Source: Lepidurus packardi
Taxonomy: Eukaryota > Arthropoda > Branchiopoda > Notostraca > Triopsidae
Reading direction: 5' to 3'
Assembly (NCBI GenBank): GCA_023053545.1
Contig: JAKZAN010000004.1
Span: 3,410,001 to 3,474,000 of the forward strand
DNA: 64,000 nucleotides
Position 1 is the first letter of the stretch; the number at the start of each line of letters is the position of its first letter. Both the position numbers and the translations under genes were made by a program. Below, in pieces: positions 63,312 to 64,000 of the stretch. The notes beneath the pieces were generated by a model, which was not told where the DNA came from, ran no database searches, and was given only the letters and a program-made list of their open reading frames with translations.

Positions 63312-64000
63312 TATCGAAACTTGAACAATTTTTGTACTTTTTCATACTTTTTTCATACAATTTTCATACTTTTGCAGTGTCTTTCCAAAAGATGTCTATC
63401 TAGAAGGTGTTACTAGCATACACTCTTCAATTGTGCCACATTTTACATTAACACTGTATCTTCTTTCAAGAATACCGCTAAAAAGCAAACAGAAAAGATT
63501 CCAACAGACGTATTGCTACATTCTTTAAAAGCCACTTGAAAATCCTCTCATAAAAGTGTCCGGTAGAAAATTCCCGATTCTAAACTTATGTAAACCATTT
63601 TCCTTCGATTAGGAAAAAATAAAAAAAACATCAACGTATAACAGGTTTCGGGTATTCAAATGGTAGGAAATTGTTCTCTTTGATAGTAGAATGCATACTC
63701 TCTTTTTTAGTCACAGTAGTTGATAAACCTCTTATATATAACTGAATCTCGCCAATCACTTCAAATAGCAAAGCATGGATAAGCGTAGATAGCCTGGCCT
63801 GGTAGATAGACCACTATTGCCTGGCGGTAAGCCATAAGAACAAAGTTAGAGGAATGTAATTATTGCGGCTTCCATGACCCCCCACACAAATACCCAACGC
63901 GAAAATCGAAAGAAAATAAGTTTTCCTTTTGTCGATCAATATCCGCTTTCCCGTTTCGGGGGTTTAAAACAGGTGAGAAACACATGGTTCACAGTCTTAA
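63312..64000. other. Right edge, nothing recognised
   Basis: AT-rich DNA with repeated TTTTCATACTTTT-like words at 63338-63375. No gene, RNA or element end could be supported. Confidence 0.4.

Overview
The window looks like arthropod nuclear DNA, most likely a branchiopod crustacean of the Daphnia type. The genes are compact, with short GT-AG introns (often 60-100 nt) in AT-rich DNA. They include an insect/crustacean-style ionotropic receptor and conserved animal housekeeping genes. The species call is an inference, since no marker gene in the window fixes it.

Layout from left to right: phosphorylase kinase regulatory subunit alpha (minus, 3' end off the left edge, to 4918); a possible orphan first exon (5896-6030) with a hAT-type MITE just behind it (6063-6330); an ionotropic glutamate-like receptor (minus, 7330 to about 9164) followed by a decayed second copy (about 10250-10720); an old LTR-like fragment (from 11171); a ZFC3H1-type zinc-finger gene (plus, 12572-16568); TTLL1 tubulin polyglutamylase (minus, 17249-18879), head-to-head with API5 (plus, 19146-21326) across a 266-bp promoter; cohesin regulator PDS5 (plus, 22986-28435); a repeat-bearing gap containing a second LTR-like fragment; a five-exon TMEM272-like membrane protein (plus, 31312-32818), tail-to-tail with a PDE2A-type phosphodiesterase (minus, 33244-36096); and REV3L, the catalytic subunit of DNA polymerase zeta (plus, 37368-48064), divergent from PDE2A across a 1.27-kb interval that holds a perfect CRE.

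From about 48.1 kb to the right edge no gene is recognised. This nearly 16-kb stretch holds MITEs, a 2.4-kb-spaced inverted repeat, an almost perfect 22-bp hairpin, GA/CT and CA tracts, three perfect CRE palindromes, and one unidentified splice-bounded open segment at 50966-51207. It could be a long intron or the regulatory flank of a gene outside the window.

The genes are not an operon or a pathway. Loose functional links are genome maintenance and chromatin (PDS5, REV3L, ZFC3H1) and cyclic nucleotide, calcium or glycogen signalling (PDE2A, PHKA). I found no convincing new multi-gene system. The most interesting points are a MITE family with long terminal inverted repeats clustered in and around REV3L, the structured DNA of the right-hand desert, a two-codon uORF just before the PDS5 start, and a short-exon TMEM272-like gene that is easy to miss.
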